Assembly: GCA_050948665.1 (NCBI GenBank)
Contig: JBMNEH010000001.1
Coordinates: forward strand, 1,612,001 to 1,676,000
Source of the DNA: JBMNEH01 sp050948665
GTDB lineage: Bacteria > Bacillota > Clostridia > Christensenellales > UMGS416
DNA length: 64,000 bases
Reading direction: 5' to 3'
Shown here: one piece after another, positions 1 to 8,749 of the stretch
Position numbering within the stretch: position 1 is the first letter of the stretch
Layout: every line of letters starts with the position of its first letter
The notes under the pieces: model-generated
The model's input: the letters and a program-made list of their open reading frames with translations, nothing else
Databases searched by the model: none
Told to the model about the DNA's origin: nothing
Program-made: the position numbers and the translations under genes

Positions 1-1036
1 AACGGCGATTTCATCTTGGCTCATAAGTTCTTTTCCTAATTTCTGATAGTTGAGCCCGTGAGAAATGTCGCGTCCTCTGTTTTCAGAAGTATTGAAACTG
101 TCAATCGTTTCTTTACCGAGAATTTCCGATATTTCTTTGAGTGTCGTTTTTTCTTTGCCGCCGAGAAAAAGCGTCGTGTCGCAATTTCCTATAATTGTGT
201 CAGCGTTTTCTTTGTAAATGGCTTTGAGTTGGCTCTGTGCCTGCACTACAAGGCAAGCCGATATTTCACGACTTCTGAATACGCTTATAAGCCTTTCAAG
301 ATTTGGAATCGTGATGTTTGCTACCTCGTCAAGCAGACAGCGAACGTGAATAGGCAGCCTCCCGCCGTAAACATCGTCGGCTTTCGTACATAAGAGATTG
401 AAAAGCTGCGATACAATCATTGCCGTTACAAAATCGAAAGTGCTGTCTGTATCGCTTGTGATAACGAATAACGCTGTTTTCCTGTCGCCTAAAGTGTCAA
501 GTTCCAGCTCGTCGCTTTCCATAAGTTCCCGCAGCTCCTTAATGTCAAAAGGGGCAAGCCTCGCTCCGCAAGAAATGAGGATAGAGGAACGGGTTTTCCC
601 CGCCGATAACAGAAACTTTTTATACTGCTTTACTGCAAAATGTTCCGGGTCTTTTTCTTCCAAACGTTCAAACATGAGGTCAACAGGGCTTTGAAATTCG
701 CTGTCGTCCTCACGGGCTTCGCTTGCGTTAATCATTTCAAGCAGCGTCGTAAAATTCTTTTCCGCTTCCGGAGCTTCATAGTGGATATATCCGATAAGAG
801 CGCAATATAGCAGCCTTTCGGCTTTTACCCAAAAATCTTCGGTTGATTTTTCGCCGCTTCCTTTCGTATTTGCTATCAAAGTGTTTACGAGCTTCAAGAT
901 GTCTTTTTCGTCGCGGATATATGCAAAGGGGTTGTATTTCATGCTCTTTTTGAAGTTGATCGTATTCAGCACCTTTATACGGTAGCCGCCGCGCTGCAGG
1001 AGCTTTCCGCACTCGACTAAAACCGTTCCTTTCGGG
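1..1036 (-). pseudogene. VirD4/TraG coupling protein, C-terminal part (split gene, runs off left edge)
   Basis: Minus-strand frame open from 1036 down to the window edge (about 345 codons seen). It starts PKGTVLVECGKLLQ and includes a Walker-B-like stretch LLDEVANITIPNLE. This is the ATPase body of the type IV coupling protein, which links the relaxosome to the secretion channel at the inner membrane. The matching N-terminal part with Walker A lies at 12887-13426. No start codon or ribosome site precedes this half, and a TGA lies just upstream in frame, so it is probably silent. All other open frames here are overlaps of this frame. Confidence 0.85.
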
Positions 1037-1037
1037 T
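1028..1037. repeat. Left core repeat of the nested transposon
   Basis: CCTTTCGGGT, identical to 12900-12909. It lies at the exact point where the C-terminal part of the coupling-protein frame begins. It is read as the target/crossover core of the serine recombinase, with the central GA seen on the minus strand. Confidence 0.8.
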
Positions 1038-1074
1038 GTTGTCAATAGGGAACGAGAAAAAAAGAATCTACATT

Positions 1075-1272
1075 TTAAGTGGTTTCATTGTCGTTTCGGA
1101 TAAGGCGTAAGACTTTATCGGTAAAGGTTTCCTTGCTCGTTTCGCTGAAATGGACGCGAATATCAAAGATCGTGTTGCCGATTTTCTTCACAAGGGTTAT
1201 GGGAGCGGTTTCCGTTTCGGTCAGAGGAATAGGGTTAGTGGCTGCGGTATCAGGCTTTTTCTGTTCGTTCAT
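1075..1272 (-). CDS. TnpW-like small transposon protein
   Basis: 65 aa, starting MNEQKKPD. The start was chosen for the AAGGAGAGCCT ribosome site just upstream. The C-terminal half (KKIGNTIFDIRVHFSETS, then a short basic helix) resembles the TnpW family encoded by Tn4451-type elements, whose function is unknown. It is the gene nearest the left end of the nested element, downstream of the primase-helicase and on the same strand. Family assignment is from motif memory only. Confidence 0.65.
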   Translation of the reverse strand: MNEQKKPDTAATNPIPLTETETAPITLVKKIGNTIFDIRVHFSETSKETFTDKVLRLIRNDNETT

Positions 1273-1334
1273 AGGCTCTCCTTTCCATGAAAATAGCCCC
1301 ATGCGGTCAACACATAGGGCGGCAGTTTGAGGTT

Positions 1335-1388
1335 GAAGTGGCGAAGTGGCAAAGGCTATGGGTTTTGCCACTTGGATTTTGCCACTTC
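1335..1388. repeat. Nested inverted repeats between rep gene and tnpW-like gene
   Basis: Two direct copies of GAAGTGGC (1335-1342, 1343-1350) face two inverted copies of TTTTGCCACTT (1363-1373, 1377-1387). The last one overlaps the stop codon of the primase-helicase gene. The RNA could form alternative hairpins. No U-tract follows, so it may protect or attenuate a transcript rather than terminate it. Confidence 0.55.
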
Positions 1389-3255
1389 ACTTTTTAAGGG
1401 CGTGATACCATATAGCGCCAATGCGCTTTGAGGTAATACGCCCGTCAAGGTTTCGCTTTGCATTGCGGACGGTACGGGCTGAAATGCCGGCTTCCGCTGC
1501 GGCTTTCTCAATGTCCTCGCTGGCAAGCTCTTTCCCATCTGCAAGTAAATCAAGTATCAGTCTTTCCGCTTGCTCAGTCTTTGTTTCACTGTTGCCGCCC
1601 GCGCCGGATAAAAGCTCGTCGGCGGTGATGTCATACGTTCCAAGCCATTCAAAGCCCGTTTCGGGGTCAAGGCAAAAGGCAATAGGCTTGCCCTCCGGCG
1701 CAAGAGAAGACTTGTCGTGAATGATTACCCGGATATTCGGCTCACGCTTTACCCGTCCGACCAGCAAGACGCTCCTTGCTGCGGCGCGGAAGTCGATAGA
1801 CCCCAAACCGCGATAGGCGGTCTGTCCTCCGCTTGCCTTGTTTAAATGTCCGATAAGAATAACGGCACACCCGGTACGCTCGGCAACATCGGCAAGGCGG
1901 CGAAAGATGGGGCGTATCTCGTTTGCCTTGTTCATGTCGGTTTTCTCACCCACATAGGCTTGAATGGGGTCAAGGACTATCAGCCGCGCCCCGGTCTGCG
2001 TGATGGCTTTCTCTATACGCTCGTCGGATAAGGATAGCTCCCGCTTGGCTTCGTCAATGACAAGCACCCGGTCAAGGTCTGCGTCTGCTTCAATAAGGCG
2101 GGGCTTGACGGTATCGCCCAACCCGTCCTCGGCGGTCTGATAGATCACATTGAACGGCGGCAGGGGGTTCATGTTTGGAAGTGTATGCCCGGTGGTACAG
2201 GCGGCGGCAAGGCGTAAAGCAAAAGTGGTCTTTCCCTCGCCGGGGTTGCCCTGCACAATGGTTACTTTCCCGAATGGGATATACGGCTCCCATAGCCATT
2301 CAACGGTGAGGGTGTCAATCTCGCTCATGCGGATAATCTCGACGGTTTCCACCTGTGGCGGCTCTTTCAAGCCATAGACCGCTTCTCGCAGATATTTACC
2401 GTCTGTGATCTGCGTTCTGCGCTGCAACACCTCGTTCCAATCCTTGTATAGCGGCACAAGACGGTGGACTGTATAGCCCTCCTGCATGAGCTTCACAAGG
2501 CGGCTGCAAGCTGCGTTCCCTGCTTCATCGCTGTCAAGGCAGAGATAAACAGTCTTGACGCTCGGACGGTCAGAGAGAAAACGTACAAGGGCTTTTTCTC
2601 CCACGCCTCCCAGAGATAAATAGCTGCGCTTCTGCCAATCCTTTTTGAACAGGCAGAGGAAAGATAAGAGGTCAACGGGTGCTTCAAAGACAAATAGCTT
2701 TTCATCCTCGCCCCGATAGCAGAAATTAAAGGTTTTGTCGCTGCCTTTCACATCAAGCCGGAAGCTGCCCGCCGTTCCCTTGCTGTGGGCATAACGGGGT
2801 ATGCCGTTTTCATCACGCCCGACGAATACGGCGTTGTGATGGGCTGCGTCCTCGTAAATATCCCCGGTGGAAATGAAAAAGCCCGCTACATCTTCATCAA
2901 TGCAACGGGCTTCTGTGAGATACCTTTTTACTTGTTCGGTGCTGTCGTTTCTTTTTGGTAGTCTGAATTGCGGCTCTGCGTGGGCTGTCTGGTCCGGCTT
3001 TCCGCCTTGCTTCCCGGTCAAAAGCTGTACGGCTTCGGTGAAGCTCTTGCCGAAAAACTCCATGAGGAAGTCCACCGGGCCGCCGCCTTTGCCCTGTGAA
3101 TGGCGATACCACTTATTTCCTCTGACCGTCAGGCTGTCGTGTCGTTTCCATCGGTATTCATTCCCGGCGCGTTCAAGCTGTTCGCCCTGGGATTGCAGGA
3201 ATGAAACAAGGTCGGTTTGGTTTGCTCGGTCTATCTGTTCTTGGGTGTAATACAT
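1387..3255 (-). CDS. Mobile-element primase-helicase (DUF3991/Toprim + RepA-like AAA ATPase)
   Basis: 622 aa, start supported by AGAGAGG upstream. The N-terminal third (about 1-110) looks like a DUF3991-type primase zinc-finger relative (YRWKRHDSLTVRGNKWYRHS) without an obvious Cys cluster. Residues about 190-290 contain a Toprim-like section (FEAPVDLLSFL, YLCLDSDEAG). Residues about 320-520 form a RecA-fold helicase with Walker A GNPGEGKTTFA and Walker B RLIVLDPIQAY, as in RepA-type hexameric helicases. The C-terminus has a short winged-helix-like region. It probably primes and unwinds element DNA after transfer. It is transcribed away from the cargo block; the gap 3256-3416 holds divergent promoters. 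Confidence 0.8.
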   Translation of the reverse strand: MYYTQEQIDRANQTDLVSFLQSQGEQLERAGNEYRWKRHDSLTVRGNKWYRHSQGKGGGPVDFLMEFFGKSFTEAVQLLTGKQGGKPDQTAHAEPQFRLPKRNDSTEQVKRYLTEARCIDEDVAGFFISTGDIYEDAAHHNAVFVGRDENGIPRYAHSKGTAGSFRLDVKGSDKTFNFCYRGEDEKLFVFEAPVDLLSFLCLFKKDWQKRSYLSLGGVGEKALVRFLSDRPSVKTVYLCLDSDEAGNAACSRLVKLMQEGYTVHRLVPLYKDWNEVLQRRTQITDGKYLREAVYGLKEPPQVETVEIIRMSEIDTLTVEWLWEPYIPFGKVTIVQGNPGEGKTTFALRLAAACTTGHTLPNMNPLPPFNVIYQTAEDGLGDTVKPRLIEADADLDRVLVIDEAKRELSLSDERIEKAITQTGARLIVLDPIQAYVGEKTDMNKANEIRPIFRRLADVAERTGCAVILIGHLNKASGGQTAYRGLGSIDFRAAARSVLLVGRVKREPNIRVIIHDKSSLAPEGKPIAFCLDPETGFEWLGTYDITADELLSGAGGNSETKTEQAERLILDLLADGKELASEDIEKAAAEAGISARTVRNAKRNLDGRITSKRIGAIWYHALKK

Positions 3256-3340
3256 AGGAAAACCTCTCTTTCTTTGAATTGATAAAGCCGCCGCTTCGAT
3301 TGCTCAAAGGGCGGCGGGGTGCAATATTTACAAAATCACG

Positions 3341-3369
3341 TTGAATTATAGCGGGAGCGATAGTATAAT
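3341..3369 (+). promoter_or_regulatory. Promoter of cargo genes
   Basis: TTGAAT, 17 bp, then TATAAT at 3364-3369, about 48 bp ahead of the nucleotidyltransferase start. Confidence 0.6.
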
Positions 3370-3416
3370 TTTACTTACATCGGTGCGACAAATTGGAATT
3401 TGATGAGGTGATTAAG

Positions 3417-4094
3417 ATGATAGATATTACTACATGGATGAAAGACTTTTTGCAAAAGTTAAACCATACATTTGGAAAACGTGTATGGTTTGTTGGTTTA
3501 CAAGGTAGTTATGGCCGTGGTGAAGCAAGCGAAACAAGCGACATTGATATTGTTGTAATTTTGGATGAATTGTCTGCTATGGACATTCAAACTTATAATA
3601 ATATGTTGAATACCCTTTCTCATAGAGAATTGATTTGTGGTTTCCTTTCAGGCAAAAAGGAAATTATGAATTGGGAGACATCTGACCTTTTCCAATTTTG
3701 CCATGACACCACGCCAATTAAGGGAAGCCTTGACGAGGTGATGGCACTTGTTGACGAAACTGCTGTGAACAGAGCAATCAAAATCGGTGCTTGCAACATA
3801 TTCCACGGATGTGTACACAATATGCTGTATGAAAAGAACGAAGATATTTTGCGGGGTCTGTATAAATCGGCCTCTTTCGTTGCACAGGCAATTGCTTTCA
3901 AGCAAACAGGAAACTATATCAGCCGTCAAAAAGAATTGCTCAAAGTTTTATCTGCTGATGAACGGATCATTGTTGAAACTTTCTTGAATTTGAAAAATGG
4001 CGGAATGGTAGATTTTAACGTGATGTCTGAAACATTGTTTGCGTGGACAAAGCAATGGATTTCTGAGAAAAGGTCAACAAATTCCAATTTGTAG
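3417..4094 (+). CDS. Nucleotidyltransferase-domain protein (ANT/MNT-like)
   Basis: 225 aa. ATG 3417 was chosen because GATGAGGTG sits 6-7 nt upstream. Residues about 27-55 carry the Pol-beta nucleotidyltransferase signature LQGSYGRGEASETSDIDIVV (GSxGRG then DxD), which binds NTP and two metals. The rest is helical. The layout resembles aminoglycoside nucleotidyltransferases and related enzymes that adenylylate small molecules or proteins. The substrate cannot be told from sequence; drug resistance is possible but unproven. It is the first gene of an AT-rich cargo block that differs in composition from the GC-richer backbone around it. Confidence 0.7.
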   Translation: MIDITTWMKDFLQKLNHTFGKRVWFVGLQGSYGRGEASETSDIDIVVILDELSAMDIQTYNNMLNTLSHRELICGFLSGKKEIMNWETSDLFQFCHDTTPIKGSLDEVMALVDETAVNRAIKIGACNIFHGCVHNMLYEKNEDILRGLYKSASFVAQAIAFKQTGNYISRQKELLKVLSADERIIVETFLNLKNGGMVDFNVMSETLFAWTKQWISEKRSTNSNL

Positions 4095-4119
4095 CTCAGA
4101 ATTTGTGGAGGCAATCAAT

Positions 4120-4343
4120 ATGAAATGTCCTTGTTGTGGTAAATAAATGACAAGTGGTATAGTCCAGAGTGCTCGCCAGATTTTTTTACCACCAAAGCAC
4201 ATAAAAACTGGTTTATTCCTGACATAGCAGGCAATGAAGAAATCATATTGAGTTCTCATAATTGGACAAGACCTATTTGCACTGCTCACCATTGTGCTGA
4301 ATGTAAAAAGGTAGTTATTGACTATTCAGCAGAGGTTGAATAG
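4120..4343 (+). pseudogene. Frameshifted zinc-ribbon protein (PF20097/DUF6487-like)
   Basis: Begins MKCPCCGK then stops at 4144. The +2 frame continues as NDKWYSPECSPDFF and ends with CTAHHCAECKKVVIDY before TAG at 4341. The paired CxxC motifs and the final KKVVIDY resemble PF20097 small zinc-ribbon proteins. The usual residues after the first CxxC are missing, so a small deletion plus frameshift is likely. It follows the nucleotidyltransferase with a good GTGGAGG ribosome site. Confidence 0.6.
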
Positions 4344-4418
4344 TTTTATTTTAGTGAACGATGACAAAGTATCAGGTTGTTTTCGTTTATACAGATAGAA
4401 ATTTTTTAGGAGGTAATA

Positions 4419-5243
4419 ATGAAAAGAACCTCAAGTATCGTTCTGCTTTTTCTGTTTTGCTTTATCTTTGCGGGATGTGAAAAAGAATCAACATCCGAAG
4501 AAAAAAGAGTTGAGGACGCTCAGTTGACATATACTGAAGTGCAAGTCGTAGAAGAAGTATCGGATACAGTGGAATCATCCTATCGGATTGGAGCGACATT
4601 ACCTGGCACAGATTTTTCTTCATTAGGCAACACGGTCGAAGATAAGCTCACACAGGAATGGAGCACTTTTGATAGCATGTCCAAAGAAGCGAAACTTCTA
4701 TCAAGTCAAGTTTGGGGAATCGTTTCTTTTGAAGCTGACACTTGGAATGAATGCGAAGAAGCAATCGGTGCTACTGTAAATAATCCTCTTGAATCACTAA
4801 ATTGGCTAAATAAGACAGGGCATATTGGAATGGAGAGTGCTGACCCCAATACGCCGATAAAGCACATTGAAGCAACAGTCAATGCTGCAAACATTGAAAG
4901 AAAAGTTAGCGAAATCAGCGTCACAGCCGGATACAATACCCAAAATGCGCGAATTACTCTGACGACAAATCTTACTGCAAATACAAAAACATATACCATA
5001 GGCAGCGTTTATAATGGGTATGCCACTTACAAACAAAACACTGTAACTACAAAATCCGGCATTCACGTATTGGTTGTAACCACAAACGGGTCAAATAATA
5101 ATAGTTATTACAATGATGAATATTATGATCTTACCGCCTACTGGGTGAAAGATAATGCCTTTTACACCTTGCATGTATTTGGAAATGCAACAGATAAGGC
5201 CGACATTCAAGCTGATCTTGATAGAATTCTTGCAGAGATTTAG
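4419..5243 (+). CDS. Putative lipoprotein
   Basis: 274 aa with a lipoprotein signal peptide: MKRTSSIVLLFLF, then lipobox FAGC (Cys about residue 19), so the mature protein should be lipid-anchored outside the membrane. A strong AGGAGG precedes the ATG. The rest is Ser/Thr/Asn-rich, with a Glu-rich linker (about 22-50) followed by a globular part rich in beta strands. I do not recognise the domain. It lies in the AT-rich cargo block between the zinc-ribbon remnant and two small membrane proteins, apparently as one transcription unit. Confidence 0.75.
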   Translation: MKRTSSIVLLFLFCFIFAGCEKESTSEEKRVEDAQLTYTEVQVVEEVSDTVESSYRIGATLPGTDFSSLGNTVEDKLTQEWSTFDSMSKEAKLLSSQVWGIVSFEADTWNECEEAIGATVNNPLESLNWLNKTGHIGMESADPNTPIKHIEATVNAANIERKVSEISVTAGYNTQNARITLTTNLTANTKTYTIGSVYNGYATYKQNTVTTKSGIHVLVVTTNGSNNNSYYNDEYYDLTAYWVKDNAFYTLHVFGNATDKADIQADLDRILAEI

Positions 5244-5322
5244 TGATGTCGGGATATTGTACGTCAGATTATCTTTAATGTTGTCTTAGAACAACAAATC
5301 GTGATTTGGGGAGAGAAAGATA

Positions 5323-5565
5323 ATGAATAACAAAGGAATAGGTTCTGTTTTTTGTCTGATATCCGCAGTATTGATGTCTGCAAGATATTTATCAGCCTCA
5401 ATCTTCATGAGCGGGGCATCGTCATGGGATGCTGACTTATTTTCAGCAGGATTGCAATATGTCGGAGCGCCATTGAAGATTTTATCGATTATTGCTCTCT
5501 TGGTTGGAATAGTCTTCTTAGGATATGGTCTTTATCAAGATTATCAGGCAGGTAAGAAACTATAA
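5323..5565 (+). CDS. Small membrane protein
   Basis: 80 aa, preceded by GGGGAGAG. Two hydrophobic segments (about residues 5-27 and 45-68) suggest a double-spanning membrane protein with a short charged tail (DYQAGKKL). No recognised domain. It lies 21 bp before the next small membrane gene and probably shares a transcript with it. Confidence 0.65.
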   Translation: MNNKGIGSVFCLISAVLMSARYLSASIFMSGASSWDADLFSAGLQYVGAPLKILSIIALLVGIVFLGYGLYQDYQAGKKL

Positions 5566-5586
5566 ATCTTGATGGAGGAGACTGCA

Positions 5587-5841
5587 ATGAAGAGAGTTGC
5601 AACATGGATACTGTGGTTTGCGTTTGTAATCACCATGATTGCCCATGCGATTATAGGAATAAAGCTACTGGATAACAATTACGAGTTTATAGTCGAGGCA
5701 TATATTGGTGCGGCAGGCTTCTTTACTATGTTTGTCTGTATCCTTATAAAAGCGTTTGGAAATAAGTGCCCACATTGTGGGAAAATGCTTCGAGATAACG
5801 GTGAGTATTGCTCTCATTGTGGAAAGAAGACTAAGCAGTAA
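5587..5841 (+). CDS. Small membrane protein with C-terminal zinc ribbon
   Basis: 84 aa. ATG 5587 was chosen over two earlier in-frame starts because GGAGGAG lies directly upstream. Two transmembrane segments (about 5-25 and 35-55) are followed by a zinc ribbon, CPHCGKML...YCSHCGKK, with four Cys at the cytoplasmic end. Function unknown; this arrangement is common in small Bacillota membrane proteins. Confidence 0.65.
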   Translation: MKRVATWILWFAFVITMIAHAIIGIKLLDNNYEFIVEAYIGAAGFFTMFVCILIKAFGNKCPHCGKMLRDNGEYCSHCGKKTKQ

Positions 5842-5870
5842 CAAAGTTTAATTTAATGGAGTAAAGGATT

Positions 5871-5972
5871 ATGAAGGAGACAAGATTTAAGCCTGACCCC
5901 AAACAGCCCTTCGGATTGCATGATTGTCATATTAACGGAATCGATGTGTCCGATGGAAATATTACACTATAT
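5871..5972 (+). pseudogene. Truncated 5' end of an unknown cargo gene
   Basis: Good start (GGAGTAAAGGATT then ATG) and about 34 plausible codons (MKETRFKPDPKQPFGLHDC). The protein-like sequence ends near 5972. From there the DNA is the reverse complement of a backbone gene, so the remaining plus-strand frame to 6242 is only antisense. This marks the right edge of the cargo insertion. Confidence 0.6.
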
Positions 5973-6115
5973 TCGGCTTTCAGTACGGCTTCCATGATAT
6001 CCTCGGCGGTTTTCGTGCCGTTTTCCTTGAAATACCCGGACACCACAAGGATGGATTTGCCCATGCTGACTTCCGTCACACAATCCGGCTTGCGCTTCTT
6101 TTCGGTTGTTTTCAC
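5927..6115 (-). CDS. Small element protein with a replaced C-terminus
   Basis: About 62 aa with GTG at 6115 (VKTTEKKRKPDCVTEVS), or slightly longer if an ATT at about 6121 is used; no ATG is available. The core MGKSILVVSGYFKENGTKTA resembles small conserved proteins of clostridial mobile elements with no known function. After KAE the last 14 residues are encoded by cargo-block DNA. The native 3' end was therefore probably cut off when the cargo arrived, and the gene may be non-functional. It sits just downstream of the next gene on the minus strand. Confidence 0.5.
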   Translation of the reverse strand: MKTTEKKRKPDCVTEVSMGKSILVVSGYFKENGTKTAEDIMEAVLKAEYSVIFPSDTSIPLI

Positions 6116-6122
6116 GTTCTTT

Positions 6123-6584
6123 TCAATTATTGCTGCTCCTTTCTCCCGCCATTTCCCGCAGTATCTCTGCGGCATGATAGGCGGCGTTTTCATAGTACGG
6201 CTCATCCCTGTGTTTAGCAAGAGCTTTATGGGTAAGGCGTAGTGCCCGTATCGCTTTTTCAACCTCCCTTGCGGTATATCCGGCGTTTACTGCATCGGCG
6301 GCAAGACCGGCAATATAGATACAGTCTGAAACAGAAAAGCCGTCCTGTATCAGCATCCGTCCTATCTGCTCTAATACTCCGTTTTTAGAGGTTGCGGTGC
6401 GTGTCTGCTCATCAGCGAACCACAACAGATCAGCGTTTGGAATATCGGTAGCGGCTTCCGTTATCAGGTCAACCGCCTCATACATATACATGGCGTTTAC
6501 CGCCTGTCTGCGGCTTGGGGCATAGTCCTCGGTGATCGGGGTAGATAGTTTCGGTCTGCCGCGTTTTCGCTTCTTGTCAGTCAT
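6123..6584 (-). CDS. Conserved mobile-element hypothetical protein
   Basis: 153 aa; ATG 6584 preferred over 6626 because AAAGGAGTGAAAGCC precedes it. The N-terminus is very basic with an AT-hook-like KRGRPKL (residues about 5-11), followed by a mostly helical body. A DNA-binding accessory role is plausible but not shown. It belongs to the minus-strand backbone of the nested transposon. Confidence 0.65.
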   Translation of the reverse strand: MTDKKRKRGRPKLSTPITEDYAPSRRQAVNAMYMYEAVDLITEAATDIPNADLLWFADEQTRTATSKNGVLEQIGRMLIQDGFSVSDCIYIAGLAADAVNAGYTAREVEKAIRALRLTHKALAKHRDEPYYENAAYHAAEILREMAGERSSNN

Positions 6585-6696
6585 GGCTTTCACTCCTTTA
6601 TCCGCATTATCGGTAGCGGCTACCATTATTCCGTTTTACGTTTTTCATAGCTTTTGAGTATAATAAAATTAACAAATCCGATTAGGAGTGACAGAT

Positions 6697-7092
6697 ATGT
6701 TATTTCAAACTTTTTATTCGCAAGAAGAAAGGCGGAAAATTGGTGGATCATATTTCATAGAATTTCAGTATTGTGAATTAGCTCCCGACTCGAAACGGGA
6801 AGGCCTCATTTCTGCGGATACAATAAAGATGCGGAAAAATGATTCATTGTATATCTATGGTGATGATGAAAATACCTTTTTCTCTTGCTATAAAGACATT
6901 TTTACAGGCGGCACTTATGGAAATGGTAAAACGGGTGTAGTTGACTTGTGCGGAATCAATTATTACTCTGTGGAAGAAACTGAATGTATCCTAAAAAAGC
7001 TCAAATACACACATCTACCAGAACAAGAAATATTGGCGCATTGGTTAGAAAAAGCACGAAAACATTCTGGCTTTTACATTTTAGGATTATAA
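6697..7092 (+). CDS. Hypothetical cargo protein
   Basis: 131 aa. ATG 6697 is chosen over GTG 6688 because TTAGGAG lies 7-8 nt upstream. It is AT-rich compared with the neighbouring relaxase gene and on the opposite strand, which suggests a later acquisition. It is an acidic, aromatic-rich soluble protein (TYGNGKTGVVDLCGINYYSV) without a domain I recognise. A terminator hairpin follows at 7122. Confidence 0.6.
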   Translation: MLFQTFYSQEERRKIGGSYFIEFQYCELAPDSKREGLISADTIKMRKNDSLYIYGDDENTFFSCYKDIFTGGTYGNGKTGVVDLCGINYYSVEETECILKKLKYTHLPEQEILAHWLEKARKHSGFYILGL

Positions 7093-7121
7093 CCATCACA
7101 ACTTGTTGAACAGTATATGGA

Positions 7122-7158
7122 ACGGGCAAGCAGAACTGTTTGCCCGTCCTTTACTTTT
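7122..7158. terminator. Terminator between hypothetical gene and relaxase gene
   Basis: ACGGGCAA (7122-7129) pairs with TTGCCCGT (7140-7147), followed by a T-rich tract. It ends the plus-strand gene and could act on the convergent relaxase transcript. Confidence 0.65.
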
Positions 7159-8653
7159 ATTTCTCCTGTTCGTGCCGCTTGGTGAGGGTCTGCGTCCGTT
7201 GCGGTTGCTTGGCTCTCTCCACAATATCGACGCAGCGACGGATATTTTGAAGCTCGGAAACCTCAGCGCGGGAATCTTTCAGCTTTGCATACTCCGTTTC
7301 ACGCTTTGCTTTGAGTGTGGCATATTCCTTTTCCCATGCGGAGACAGGCAGCGTCTTCACGCCTTCCGGCAAGCGCGCGTGTAAGAAACGGTTAGCCGCG
7401 TCCCACAAGGTAAGCTCAGCACGGTGAGCTTCGGCATATTTCTCCTGTTTGCCTTTCCATCGGATTTGCTTGTACTCATCCTGTATGAGTTTGTAGTTCA
7501 GATAATTCCTGCCGTTCTCAATGAGCATTTGAAGCTCTTTCATGCGGGCTTCGGAAACTTTCATGCTGTCGCGGATTGCACCGGATTTTTCACTGACAGA
7601 GGAAAGAGCAGCGTCAAGCTCGGCAAGGGTGGTAATGTTGTGCGCTGCAAGGTAGTTGACCGCTTTCGATACGATTTTCAGCTCGTCGGCTACGTGTTTC
7701 TGCTGCCAGCCCTGCGAATACTTCCGGCTCTTTTCTCTCTGAACGCTCAGATACTGCATGAGTAGATTTGCAATAGGCGGGGATTGCGGTTTCTGCGGTG
7801 CAGCTTCCCGCGCTTTGAAAAGCTCGACAATCCATTCTTTGAGCTTGCCGATCTGCGCCCGGATTTCACGCAAGACGCGGTTTGCCTTTTGGATATTTCG
7901 GTTAAGCTCGCCCTTTTCAGTGACGATACCTTTCTTCTCCATCTGACAAGCCGCCACTCCCATGTGGACGGTTGGAATCTCGTCAATGCCGCGTTCTTCG
8001 TTGCTGCGGTGGTCGATGCGTTCTTCACTTCCGTTCAGTTCCAAAAAGCTGTTAGTGATGTCAGCCCATGCCTTGCGCCAAATGACGGCATTGCCCTTGT
8101 CGTTCCAATCTACAAGGTCAACCTTATGCGTTTTGTATCTGCCGCTTGGCAGTCGTATGCGCTCGCCGTTTTCGTCAAGGTCATATTCCTTTTTTGACTT
8201 TGCCGCCCATTGTCCGCGCTCATCAAGAGGGCGCATGGTCAGCATGATATGGCAGTGGGGATTGCCCGTACCTGTGTCGTGCAGACAGAAGTCAACACAC
8301 ATTCCCCTTGAAACAAATTGAGAGGAACAGTATTCACGGACAAGCCGTAACTGTTCCTCTCTTGATAATTCGACGGGCAGGGCTGCGTCGATCTCCCGCG
8401 CAAGCTGCGCGTTACCAGTTTTCTCATAAAGCTCGACGCTGTTCCAAAGAGTAGAACGATCAGAGAAAGCGGACGGTGCGTGTTCCGGCAAGAGTATTTC
8501 CGAATGCACGACGCCGCCCTTGCGGGTGTAGTCGTGGGTCATTCCGTCCCATTCATTTATGAGCTTTTCGCCGCTTCGATAGGCGGCTGCTGCAACGGCT
8601 GATTTGCCTTTGCCCCGGCTCACGATACTGATGTTGCAATGGTATATCGCCAT
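7157..8653 (-). CDS. MobA/MobL family relaxase
   Basis: 498 aa, start supported by GGAGGTGTTACCC. The N-terminal relaxase domain shows motif I MAIYHCNISIVSRG with YRSGEK following, and the metal-binding histidine motif HDTGTGNPHCHIMLTMR (about residues 130-146). This is the MobQ group, which nicks oriT, stays linked to the 5' end and leads the strand into the recipient. The C-terminal half is a long charged helical region with likely coiled coils. The oriT lies immediately upstream (8750-8880). The length is in the usual range, and no helicase or primase is fused to it. Confidence 0.9.
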   Translation of the reverse strand: MAIYHCNISIVSRGKGKSAVAAAAYRSGEKLINEWDGMTHDYTRKGGVVHSEILLPEHAPSAFSDRSTLWNSVELYEKTGNAQLAREIDAALPVELSREEQLRLVREYCSSQFVSRGMCVDFCLHDTGTGNPHCHIMLTMRPLDERGQWAAKSKKEYDLDENGERIRLPSGRYKTHKVDLVDWNDKGNAVIWRKAWADITNSFLELNGSEERIDHRSNEERGIDEIPTVHMGVAACQMEKKGIVTEKGELNRNIQKANRVLREIRAQIGKLKEWIVELFKAREAAPQKPQSPPIANLLMQYLSVQREKSRKYSQGWQQKHVADELKIVSKAVNYLAAHNITTLAELDAALSSVSEKSGAIRDSMKVSEARMKELQMLIENGRNYLNYKLIQDEYKQIRWKGKQEKYAEAHRAELTLWDAANRFLHARLPEGVKTLPVSAWEKEYATLKAKRETEYAKLKDSRAEVSELQNIRRCVDIVERAKQPQRTQTLTKRHEQEK

Positions 8654-8749
8654 AGGGTAACACCTCCAATCGGGCGATCATAAAACCCCATGAAAGTGAA
8701 CAGATTGCGACAGCAAAATATTTGCTTTCGTGGGGTGTGCAAAAGGGTA

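Noticed and set aside
58..1045. Several 90-110 codon frames on both strands
   Set aside because: They overlap the continuous coupling-protein frame on the minus strand, which explains the region.
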